Assembly (NCBI GenBank): GCA_963558965.1 | Contig: CAUWIT010000018.1 | Location: 1 to 37,133 of the forward strand | Direction: 5' to 3' | DNA length: 37,133 nt | Source of the DNA: Gallibacter sp963558965 | GTDB taxonomy: Bacteria > Bacillota > Clostridia > Peptostreptococcales > Anaerovoracaceae | Shown: piece by piece, positions 8,712 to 16,371 of the stretch | Position numbering within the stretch: position 1 is the first letter of the stretch | Layout: every line of letters starts with the position of its first letter | Position numbers and translations under genes: made by a program | Notes under the pieces: generated by a model | The model's database searches: none | The model's input: only the letters and a program-made list of their open reading frames with translations | Told to the model about the DNA's origin: nothing

Positions 8712-10085
8712 ATGAATAATTATATGGAATCGTTAAAAGGTAAAAATATTTTAGTTGTGGGTTTTGGTAGATCAGGTATAGCAGCTATAGATGCTTTAAG
8801 CAACTGTGGAGCTGAGCTTTCACTACAAGACTCAAAAAAAGAAGAAGACATTCTTGGAGAAAATAAAGTATTTTTAAATGAAAAAAATGTGACTTGCTAT
8901 TTTGGCAAGGCACCTGAAAATATGGCATCATTTGACTTGGTAGTTTTAAGCCCTGGAGTGCCTCTAGATGTTAGTTTCGTCAAGGAAGCGGCAGATGCAG
9001 GCGTTGAAATTATAGGGGAACTTGAGCTTGCTTACAGATGTGGCCTAGGTAAGTACATCGCTATTACAGGGACAAATGGCAAAACTACAACTACAACTTT
9101 GGTAGGTGAAATCGTGAAAAATGCAGGAATGGATACACGTGTTGTTGGAAACATCGGTAGTCCTGTAATTACTGAAGCTGTCAAAGCTACGGAAGACACT
9201 TGGCTTGTTACTGAGGCAAGCAGTTTTCAGCTAGAGACTACTGAAACATTTCAGCCTGTAGTTTCAGCGATTTTAAATCTTACACCTGACCATATGGATA
9301 GACATAAAACTATGGAAAACTACGGCAAGGCTAAGGCTATGATTGCTGCTAATCAGACAAATGATCAGTATATGGTCGTTAATTTTGATGATAAAGAATG
9401 CTTAAAACTTGCAAAGAGTACAAACGCAAAAGTAGTGCCATTTAGCAGACTTGAAACTTTGAAATTCGGTTCTTTTGTAAAAGACGATAAAATTGTTGCT
9501 GTTAACGAAGATGAAAAACTTGTTGAGGTTTGTGGCGTTGACGAGCTAAAAATCCCTGGTGGACACAATCTTGAAAATGCCCTAGCAGCTGTTGCTATTT
9601 CATATTTTGCAGGTATAGGTGTTGATGTTATCGCAGATACACTTAGAACTTTTGATGGAGTAGAACACAGACTAGAGTTTGTAAAAGAAGTAAATGGTAT
9701 TAGATTTGTAAATGACTCTAAGGGTACAAATACAGATGCTGCAATAAAAGCTATTGAAGCTATGTCAACACCGATTGTACTTATTGCAGGTGGATACGAC
9801 AAAAATGCTAGCTTCGATGAGTTTGTAGATAGCTTTGGCGACAAGGTTAAATACGTTGTTCTATTAGGCAAAACTGCTGGTAAAATCAAGGCAGCAGCAG
9901 AAAAGAAAAACTTTAAAAATACAATTATTGTTAAGGATATGAAGGCTTGTGTTGATGAAGCATATAGACTTGCAGAAACAGGTGATACAGTACTTCTTTC
10001 ACCTGCATGTGCAAGTTGGGATATGTACAACAGCTTTGAAGAAAGAGGCAGAGATTTTAAAAACTGCGTTGAAGGGTTGAAATAA
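8712..10085 (+). CDS. murD: UDP-MurNAc-L-alanine:D-glutamate ligase MurD
   Basis: ATP-dependent addition of D-glutamate to UDP-MurNAc-L-Ala. Seen in 457 residues: an N-terminal Rossmann-like domain (LVVGFGRSGIAA), the ATP loop ITGTNGKTTTT, the LTPDHMDRH block and the C-terminal motifs NDSKGTN and LSPACASWDMY, which are typical of MurD. I start at the ATG at 8712, 7 bases after AGGAGAG; a TTG at 8706 is only 1 base from that site. MurC and MurE are not in this window. Confidence 0.96.
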   Translation: MNNYMESLKGKNILVVGFGRSGIAAIDALSNCGAELSLQDSKKEEDILGENKVFLNEKNVTCYFGKAPENMASFDLVVLSPGVPLDVSFVKEAADAGVEIIGELELAYRCGLGKYIAITGTNGKTTTTTLVGEIVKNAGMDTRVVGNIGSPVITEAVKATEDTWLVTEASSFQLETTETFQPVVSAILNLTPDHMDRHKTMENYGKAKAMIAANQTNDQYMVVNFDDKECLKLAKSTNAKVVPFSRLETLKFGSFVKDDKIVAVNEDEKLVEVCGVDELKIPGGHNLENALAAVAISYFAGIGVDVIADTLRTFDGVEHRLEFVKEVNGIRFVNDSKGTNTDAAIKAIEAMSTPIVLIAGGYDKNASFDEFVDSFGDKVKYVVLLGKTAGKIKAAAEKKNFKNTIIVKDMKACVDEAYRLAETGDTVLLSPACASWDMYNSFEERGRDFKNCVEGLK

Positions 10086-10094
10086 CTGATTTAT

Positions 10095-11309
10095 ATGAGT
10101 AAAAAAGGTAATGTGAAAGAGAAACTAGATAGGATATTGGGCAAATATATTACAAAGGCGCCAGCGGATTTTGGGATATTGATACTTACGTTGATATTGA
10201 TAGTCTTTGGTGTAGTAATGGTATTTAGTGCCAGCTTTTATTGGTCTATGGATAGATTTGGATCTACTTATGGATATTTAATAAAAGGCGGAGCTTATGC
10301 TTTTGTAGGGATAATTGTAATGAGGGCGGTCTCTAGGGTAGACTATAAAATACTAAAAAAGTATTATTGGTATATATACGGTTTTTCTATAGTTTTATTG
10401 TTGCTTATATTTACCCCTTTAGGCAAAAATACCAACGGTGCTACTAGGTGGTTAGACTTTGGTTTTACTATTATGCCAGGTGAAGTAGCGAAGATTGCAA
10501 TGATAATTTTTATAGCAGGATTTTTATCTTCAAGAAAAAAAGATATGAATAGCGCAAAGCAATCAACTATACCGGCACTTTTTTCTATGGCTATTGTTGT
10601 AGGGCTTATAATGCTGCAACCTAATATGTCAACAGCAGTAACTATAGCAGCTATTGTAATTGCTATGATGTTTGTTGCAGGTATAAATCTTAAGCATTTT
10701 TGGCCAATTGCCGTACTTGGGGGAGCAGCTCTATTTGTAATGGTATTTGCAGGAGACGATAATTATCGTGTAGCGAGAGTTATGTCTTTTAGACATCCAT
10801 TTGAGGATATTGCAGGTGATGGATATCAGGTGGTGCAATCTTTGTTGGCTCTTGGTACAGGTGGACTTTTTGGAAAAGGTTTAGGTAACAGTACTCAAAA
10901 AACTTTGTATTTGCCAGAACCGCAAAATGATTTTATACTAGCTATAATAGGAGAAGAATTAGGGTTTATTGGCGTTTTAGCTATGATTATAGTCTTTGCT
11001 CTACTAATTTGGAGAGGGATAAAAGTAGCGATAAATGCTCCAGATAAATTTGGTTTTTTACTTTGTGCAGGGGTTATGATGCTAATAGGTATACAGTTAG
11101 TACTAAACGTTGCTATTGTAACTTCTACAATACCTCCAACAGGGGTGGCATTGCCATTTGTAAGTTATGGAGGTAATGCAACTATACTGTATTGTGCAGC
11201 TATGGGCATGGTGCTAAATGTTTCAAGGCAAATCAATCAAAACAAAAGAAATGAAATGATAAATAAAAGAAATAAAGAGAAAGTAATTTTTAACAGAGGT
11301 GCAAAATGA
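10095..11309 (+). CDS. ftsW: SEDS family peptidoglycan polymerase FtsW/SpoVE
   Basis: Septal glycosyltransferase that polymerises lipid II with its class B PBP partner, also encoded here. Seen: 404 residues, about ten membrane segments, and the SEDS signatures GATRWLDFG, QPNMSTA, PEPQNDFI and PFVSYGGNA near the C-terminus. The ATG at 10095 has little ribosome-site complementarity; a GTG at 10113 follows AAAAAAGG and is a plausible alternative start that would remove six residues. Overlaps murG by 4 bases (ATGA). SpoVE versus FtsW cannot be resolved from sequence alone. Confidence 0.94.
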   Translation: MSKKGNVKEKLDRILGKYITKAPADFGILILTLILIVFGVVMVFSASFYWSMDRFGSTYGYLIKGGAYAFVGIIVMRAVSRVDYKILKKYYWYIYGFSIVLLLLIFTPLGKNTNGATRWLDFGFTIMPGEVAKIAMIIFIAGFLSSRKKDMNSAKQSTIPALFSMAIVVGLIMLQPNMSTAVTIAAIVIAMMFVAGINLKHFWPIAVLGGAALFVMVFAGDDNYRVARVMSFRHPFEDIAGDGYQVVQSLLALGTGGLFGKGLGNSTQKTLYLPEPQNDFILAIIGEELGFIGVLAMIIVFALLIWRGIKVAINAPDKFGFLLCAGVMMLIGIQLVLNVAIVTSTIPPTGVALPFVSYGGNATILYCAAMGMVLNVSRQINQNKRNEMINKRNKEKVIFNRGAK

Positions 11310-12403
11310 GAGTTATAATGACTGGCGGGGGTACAGGTGGACATATTTATCCAGCAATAGCCATTGCAGACAGAATTAAAGAAAGAACTTTAGATTCGGA
11401 AATATTGTTTGTAGGTACAGAAAAAGGACTTGAGAAGGAACTTGTCCCGAAGAATGGATATGATATAAGATTTATAACTGTTAGCGGTTTAAATAGAAAA
11501 AAACCTTTGAAAAATTTTAAAGTTTTAAAAGAATACAATCAAGGAAAAAAACAAGCTAAACGAATTATTGAAGAGTTTAAGCCAGATGTTGTAATTGGTA
11601 CAGGTGGCTATGTTTGTGGACCAGTAGTAAAAGTGGCTGCAAAGATGGGCATAAAAACATATATTCATGAGCAAAATGCAACTCCTGGCGTAACTAATAA
11701 AATGCTTGAAAATTTTGTAGACGGAGTATTTTTAGGTTTTGCTGAAGCAGCTGAACATTTTAGAAAATCAGCTAAACATGTAGTTTCAGGCAATCCTGTA
11801 AGAGATACTTTTTTCAAAGCTAGAAAAAACACTTCAAGAGAAAAGCTTGGCGTTGATGAAGATAAATTTGTGATTTTATCTTTTGGCGGCAGCCAAGGAG
11901 CAGGTAAAATCAACAAGGCTATGCTTGACGTAGTTGAAAAATACAATGGCAATGAAAATGTAAAAGTATATTTTGCTACAGGTAAAAGATACTATGAGCC
12001 AATTTTAAGTGAATTTAAAGAAAAGAATATAAAGCTAGAAGATAATATAGAAATAATGGAATACATTGACCATATGGAATTATACATATCAGCAGCTGAT
12101 GTTGTAATTTCAAGAAGTGGTGCTTTGGCTGTATCTGAAATAGCAGTTTGCGGTACACCATCTATTTTAATACCATCACCAAATGTTACAGGCAACCATC
12201 AGATGTTCAATGCAAAAGCAATCGCAGATAAAGGTGGAGCAGTAATACTAGAAGAAGCCAACTTAAGTGGTGATAGTCTAATAAAAGAAGTAGAAAATCT
12301 TGAAAAGGATAAAGATTTATTAGCTGATATGAGTGTAAAAGCAAAGGAATGTGCACCGTTAGATGCATCTGATATTATCTACTATCAAATAATAAATGGA
12401 TAA
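11306..12403 (+). CDS. murG: UDP-GlcNAc:lipid I GlcNAc transferase MurG
   Basis: Membrane-associated GT-B glycosyltransferase that adds GlcNAc to lipid I, giving lipid II. Seen: 365 residues, the N-terminal glycine-rich loop GGGTGGHIYPA (residues 7-17), GTGGYVCGP, HEQNATPG, and in the second domain SFGGSQGA and SRSGALAVSEI followed by IPSPNVTGNHQ. Full length. Start overlaps the ftsW stop (ATGA); the 3' end overlaps divIB by 8 bases. Confidence 0.97.
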   Translation: MRVIMTGGGTGGHIYPAIAIADRIKERTLDSEILFVGTEKGLEKELVPKNGYDIRFITVSGLNRKKPLKNFKVLKEYNQGKKQAKRIIEEFKPDVVIGTGGYVCGPVVKVAAKMGIKTYIHEQNATPGVTNKMLENFVDGVFLGFAEAAEHFRKSAKHVVSGNPVRDTFFKARKNTSREKLGVDEDKFVILSFGGSQGAGKINKAMLDVVEKYNGNENVKVYFATGKRYYEPILSEFKEKNIKLEDNIEIMEYIDHMELYISAADVVISRSGALAVSEIAVCGTPSILIPSPNVTGNHQMFNAKAIADKGGAVILEEANLSGDSLIKEVENLEKDKDLLADMSVKAKECAPLDASDIIYYQIING

Positions 12404-13226
12404 GCATATGGAAGATAACACAATGGATATACCTCAGGTTGAGTACAACGAAGAAGAGATAAATGTACCGTCATCGAGGGAAAAAAATAATAAGAGAAAA
12501 CGCAAGAAAAAAAGGCGTAAAAAACATTATATCTTGCGTTTAATCATATTGATAGTTTTAATTGTAGCATTGGTCGTTTGTATGAATATACCGTATTTTG
12601 GTATAAAAACCATAAAAATTGAAGGCAATAAATATATGTCTGAGAAACAAGTTTTAAAAGATACCAAGATAAAAACCGGTGATAATATAATAAAAACAAC
12701 TAAGAGACAGATAAAAAAACGTATGAGTTCTAACCCATACTACGAATCCATAAGTATAAATAAAAATTTACCAGATGAAGTTATTATCACAGTAAAAGAG
12801 CGTACACCGATGGCCGTTTTACCTTATGGAGATAGATATGTAGTACTTGATATTGAAGGTAGAGTGTTAGGACTTGAAGATACCAATCCAAAGTTAACTG
12901 AAATCAGCGGTATAACCATAAAAAATATGGAAAAAGGTGAAATTGTAGATGCAAAATCACCTAAAGTACTTGATAAATCACTAGAAGTTTTAGTAGCTAT
13001 GGAACAAAATGATTTGTTTTTCAAAAAAATAAGTATAGATGGCAATAAAGTTGTAATAAATGTATATGACAGCTTGTATATAAAAGGTAAAACTGAACAA
13101 GTTTTAACCAACATAAAAAATGGCAATTTAGAAACTATTTTATATGATCTATATAAGAAGAAAATTAAAAGAGGAACAGTGAAAGTTGACGGTAAAGAAT
13201 ATTGTTCATTTACACCAACTTTTTAG
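12396..13226 (+). CDS. divIB: Cell division protein DivIB/FtsQ
   Basis: Bitopic septum protein; the extracellular POTRA domain helps organise FtsL/DivIC and the septal synthases. Seen: 276 residues, an acidic N-terminus, a very basic patch (about 31-44), one membrane segment at about 46-64, a POTRA-like domain (about 71-140, GIKTIKIEGNKYMSEKQV) and a beta domain with the FtsQ-type PDEVIITVKERTPMAV block. The start is uncertain: ATGs at 12396, 12408 and 12423 are in frame and none has a strong ribosome site, consistent with coupling to murG. Confidence 0.9.
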   Translation: MDKHMEDNTMDIPQVEYNEEEINVPSSREKNNKRKRKKKRRKKHYILRLIILIVLIVALVVCMNIPYFGIKTIKIEGNKYMSEKQVLKDTKIKTGDNIIKTTKRQIKKRMSSNPYYESISINKNLPDEVIITVKERTPMAVLPYGDRYVVLDIEGRVLGLEDTNPKLTEISGITIKNMEKGEIVDAKSPKVLDKSLEVLVAMEQNDLFFKKISIDGNKVVINVYDSLYIKGKTEQVLTNIKNGNLETILYDLYKKKIKRGTVKVDGKEYCSFTPTF

Positions 13227-13258
13227 GAAAAATTTAAGACAATAAGGTTATATTTATG

Positions 13259-13288
13259 TTACAATGTAATGGTATTATATGTTATACT
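13259..13288 (+). promoter_or_regulatory. Candidate internal promoter upstream of ftsZ
   Basis: TTACAA at 13259-13264, an 18-bp spacer and TATACT at 13283-13288, in the 106-bp gap before ftsZ, the widest in the cluster. A second TATTAT at 13273 may also act as a -10. It would let ftsZ be expressed apart from the rest of the cluster. Confidence 0.5.
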
Positions 13289-13332
13289 ATTGACGTATGT
13301 AATAACCGAAATTCAACGGGAGGAATATATAA

Positions 13333-14484
13333 ATGGGCGGAAGTTTTTTAGAATTTGAAATAACACACGAAGGCAAGGCAAAGATCATCGTTGTGGGCGT
13401 TGGTGGCGCAGGCTGTAACGCAGTAAACAGAATGATCGAAGCCGAATTAAGAAATGTTGACTTCGTGGCTGTAAATACAGATAAACAGGATTTAGATGTT
13501 TGCAAAGCTGAGACAAAATTGCAAATTGGTGAAAAATTAACAAAAGGTCTTGGAGCAGGTGGTAACCCAGAAGTTGGACAGAGATCTGCTGAAGAAAATA
13601 TCGAAGATATTACAAGACTATTAAGCGGAGCAGATATGGTATTTGTTACTGCTGGTATGGGAGGCGGTACTGGTACAGGTGCGGCACCTATCGTTGCTAA
13701 GGTTGCTAAAGATATGGGTATCCTTACTGTAGGTGTTGTAACTAGACCGTTTACATTTGAAGGCAGAAGAAGATCAGAACATGCTGAGTTAGGTATTAAG
13801 TTCTTAAAGAAATTTGTTGATTCAATAGTTATCGTACCAAACGATAAACTACTTGATATAGCAGAACCAAATACAAGTATGATTGAAGCATTGCGCATGG
13901 CAGATGAGATTTTAAAACAGGGCGTGCAGGCAATTACAGAACTAATTGGAGATAACAGCTTGATCAATGCCGACTTTGCCGATGTACAGACAGTTATGAG
14001 AGACAGAGGTGTTGCTCATATGGGTATCGGTGTTGGTAAAGGCGACAACAAAGTTAAAGATGCTGTTACAAATGCCGTTGAAAGTCCATTGCTTGAAACA
14101 ACAGTTGCAGGAGCAAAAGCTATATTGTTAAATATAGCCGGTGGATATGAAATGGGTATGCTTGATGTTAATGAAGCAGCAAATCAAATCCAAAATGTGG
14201 CTGACAAAGATGCTATTATCATATTTGGTACTTCAGTTAAAGAAGAACTTAAAGATGAAATGCGTATTACAGTTATTGCAACTGGATTTGAAAATCAGCC
14301 TAGCAATTATTCAGAAATGCAGACATTTGGTGCGGGCATCGATATAGAAAGTCAAAATAATGAATCAGGAGAAGAAACAGGAAAAGCTGAAGCAACTGAA
14401 GCTAGAACAGAAGAAACTGAAAAATCACAGGATAAAAACGAAAGAGATAATTCAAGTTTCATCATCCCTTCATTTTTGAAATAA
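13333..14484 (+). CDS. ftsZ: Cell division protein FtsZ
   Basis: Tubulin-like GTPase forming the Z-ring. Seen: 383 residues, with GVGGAGCNAVNRM (about 22-34), the signature GMGGGTGTGAA (108-118), the T7 synergy-loop region around DFADVQTVM, and a short acidic linker leading to the C-terminal peptide FIIPSFLK, the conserved site for partners such as FtsA, SepF or EzrA. A GGGAGG ribosome site precedes the ATG. It has its own candidate promoter and a terminator. The usual spore-former neighbours spoIIGA and sigE do not follow. Confidence 0.98.
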   Translation: MGGSFLEFEITHEGKAKIIVVGVGGAGCNAVNRMIEAELRNVDFVAVNTDKQDLDVCKAETKLQIGEKLTKGLGAGGNPEVGQRSAEENIEDITRLLSGADMVFVTAGMGGGTGTGAAPIVAKVAKDMGILTVGVVTRPFTFEGRRRSEHAELGIKFLKKFVDSIVIVPNDKLLDIAEPNTSMIEALRMADEILKQGVQAITELIGDNSLINADFADVQTVMRDRGVAHMGIGVGKGDNKVKDAVTNAVESPLLETTVAGAKAILLNIAGGYEMGMLDVNEAANQIQNVADKDAIIIFGTSVKEELKDEMRITVIATGFENQPSNYSEMQTFGAGIDIESQNNESGEETGKAEATEARTEETEKSQDKNERDNSSFIIPSFLK

Positions 14485-14500
14485 AATTTACTTGTTTATT

Positions 14501-14524
14501 AAGCCGGCCATAAGACCGGCTTTT
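14501..14524 (+). terminator. Terminator after ftsZ
   Basis: GC-rich stem AAGCCGG/CCGGCTT with an 8-base loop followed by TTTT. It marks the end of the dcw cluster and lies 23 bases before trmH. Confidence 0.75.
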
Positions 14525-14547
14525 GTAATAGAAAGGCTTATGTAACC

Positions 14548-15327
14548 ATGAAAGTTATAACTTCAAAGGACAATAAAATATATAAGCAATGTCAGTCACT
14601 TACTTCAAAAAAATACAGAGATAAGTTGGGACTATATATTGTTGAAGGTGAAAAACTGGTTAAAGAGGCCTATGACGCAGGAATGGCAGAAGTCATAATC
14701 TACGATGCAAATTATTCCAAAGGTATTCACTATCAAGGGGTGGACATCGTCTTTATGATGGGTAAGCTTTTTGAAAAGCTTGCCCAAACAGAAACTAGCC
14801 AGGGCGTTTTGGCAATTGTAAAGAAAAAAGTTTACAGCAGAGAAGCCTTTAGCGAACATATAGCAAAAGGCAGTGGCAATGTAGTTGTTTTAGACAGATT
14901 ACAAGATCCAGGAAATATTGGCACAATTATAAGAACAGCAGATGCTGCTTCATATAGAGGTGTTATCGCCGTAAAGGGAACTGGAGATGTGTATTCGCCA
15001 AAAGTAGTTAGAGCAGCTGCAGGATCAGTTTTAAGAGTACCATTTTTCTTTGTAGATAACGAAGAAGAAGCTATAGACTTGCTTAAAGAAAATGACAAAA
15101 CAGTCGTTGGCACAGCTTTCGAAACAGATAAGTATTACTACGATGTGGACTTAACTAAAAACACAGGACTAGTAATAGGAAACGAAGGCAATGGTATGAG
15201 TGAAAAATTTATTGAAAATGCTGATGTCAATGTTAAGATACCTATGCAGAAGCCAGTAGATTCGTTAAATGCGTCTGTGGCTGCGGGCATCTTGATGTAT
15301 CAATCGATAGAAAGGAAAGGTAAGTAA
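14548..15327 (+). CDS. TrmH/SpoU family RNA 2'-O-methyltransferase
   Basis: SPOUT-fold methyltransferase that uses SAM to modify the ribose of a tRNA or rRNA nucleotide; the target cannot be read from sequence. Seen: 259 residues, an N-terminal substrate-binding domain (KYRDKLGLYIVEGEKLV), then the three SpoU motifs: DRLQDPGNIGTIIRTADA, VIGNEGNGMS and VDSLNASVAAGILMYQ, which form the knotted SAM site. Often found just before pheST in Clostridia, as here. The gap to pheS is 4 bases, so they are likely co-transcribed. Confidence 0.92.
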   Translation: MKVITSKDNKIYKQCQSLTSKKYRDKLGLYIVEGEKLVKEAYDAGMAEVIIYDANYSKGIHYQGVDIVFMMGKLFEKLAQTETSQGVLAIVKKKVYSREAFSEHIAKGSGNVVVLDRLQDPGNIGTIIRTADAASYRGVIAVKGTGDVYSPKVVRAAAGSVLRVPFFFVDNEEEAIDLLKENDKTVVGTAFETDKYYYDVDLTKNTGLVIGNEGNGMSEKFIENADVNVKIPMQKPVDSLNASVAAGILMYQSIERKGK

Positions 15328-15331
15328 GACA

Positions 15332-16354
15332 ATGCAAAATAAATTAAACGAAATATTAGAACGTGCAAAAGAACAGGTGCAAAAGGCAACTGCTCTAAAT
15401 GAAATGAACGACTTAAGGATTAATTTCCTAGGTAAAAAAGGTGAAATTACTGCAATTATGAAGGGTATGGGCAAGCTTACACCTGAAGAAAAAAAAGAAT
15501 TAGGTAAAGCAGCTAACTCAGTAAGAGCAGAAGTTGAAAAAATCATAAACGATAAAATGACAGCTATTAGAGAAGCTGAGAAAAAAGCTAGACTAGAAGC
15601 TGAAACAATAGATGTAACAGAACCAGCAAAACCAGTAGTAAGAGGAGTTAAACACCCTATTACTCAGGTAATCGATGAAATCGTAGGCATCTTCCAGTCA
15701 ATGGGATATTCAGTTTACGAAGGACCAGACATCGATACTGTTTACAATACTTTTGATGCTCTAAACTCACCGGATACACATCCAGCAAGAGATATGAGCG
15801 ATACATTTTATGTTAACAAAGATGTAGTTTTAAGACCTCACACTTCATCAGCAGAAGTAAGAGCCGAAGAAGAACTAAAACTACCATACAAAATAGTTAT
15901 TCCAGGTACATGCTATAGATGTGATACACCAGATGCTACACATTCACATACATTCCATCAGATTGAAATGATGGTAGTTGGAGAAGGTGTAAATATGTCT
16001 CAGCTAAAAGGATCACTTGATTACATGGCTAAGCAGTTATTTGGACCAGAAACTAAAACAAAGTTTAGACCTCACCACTTCCCATTTACAGAACCTAGTG
16101 CAGAAATGGACGTTTCATGTTTCAACTGCGGCGGTAAAGGTTGCAACGTATGTAAAGGAAGCGGCTGGATTGAAATCTTAGGATGCGGAGTTACTCATCC
16201 ACACGTACACCAGGCAGGTGGTATTGATACTGAAAAATACACAGGATTTGCTGTAGGTATGGGTGTAGAACGTATCGCAATGTTGAAGTACGGTATTGAA
16301 GATATCAGACTTCTATTCGAAAACGACATGAGATTTATCAATCAGTTCAAATAA
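15332..16354 (+). CDS. pheS: Phenylalanine--tRNA ligase alpha subunit
   Basis: Catalytic subunit of the alpha2-beta2 class II synthetase charging tRNA-Phe. Seen: 340 residues, an N-terminal coiled-coil arm (about 1-90) for tRNA contact, class II motif 2 around GTCYRCDTPDATHSHTFHQ, the CxxCxGxGCxxC knuckle (CFNCGGKGCNVC) found in many Gram-positive PheS, and motif 3 GMGVERIAML. Usual length. I see no T-box leader in the region upstream. Confidence 0.97.
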   Translation: MQNKLNEILERAKEQVQKATALNEMNDLRINFLGKKGEITAIMKGMGKLTPEEKKELGKAANSVRAEVEKIINDKMTAIREAEKKARLEAETIDVTEPAKPVVRGVKHPITQVIDEIVGIFQSMGYSVYEGPDIDTVYNTFDALNSPDTHPARDMSDTFYVNKDVVLRPHTSSAEVRAEEELKLPYKIVIPGTCYRCDTPDATHSHTFHQIEMMVVGEGVNMSQLKGSLDYMAKQLFGPETKTKFRPHHFPFTEPSAEMDVSCFNCGGKGCNVCKGSGWIEILGCGVTHPHVHQAGGIDTEKYTGFAVGMGVERIAMLKYGIEDIRLLFENDMRFINQFK

Positions 16355-16371
16355 AGGGAGGGTATCAAACA

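Noticed and set aside
13287..13967. Minus-strand frame of 226 residues antisense to ftsZ, and a similar 221-residue one antisense to murD (9365-10030)
   Set aside because: Low-complexity Ser/Ala/Thr/Pro composition produced by the codon bias of the real genes; no ribosome site or homology.
15328..15331. T-box leader for pheS or argS
   Set aside because: Both genes sit 4 bases behind, or overlap, the previous gene; no T-box sequence (GGUGGNACCGCG) is seen upstream.
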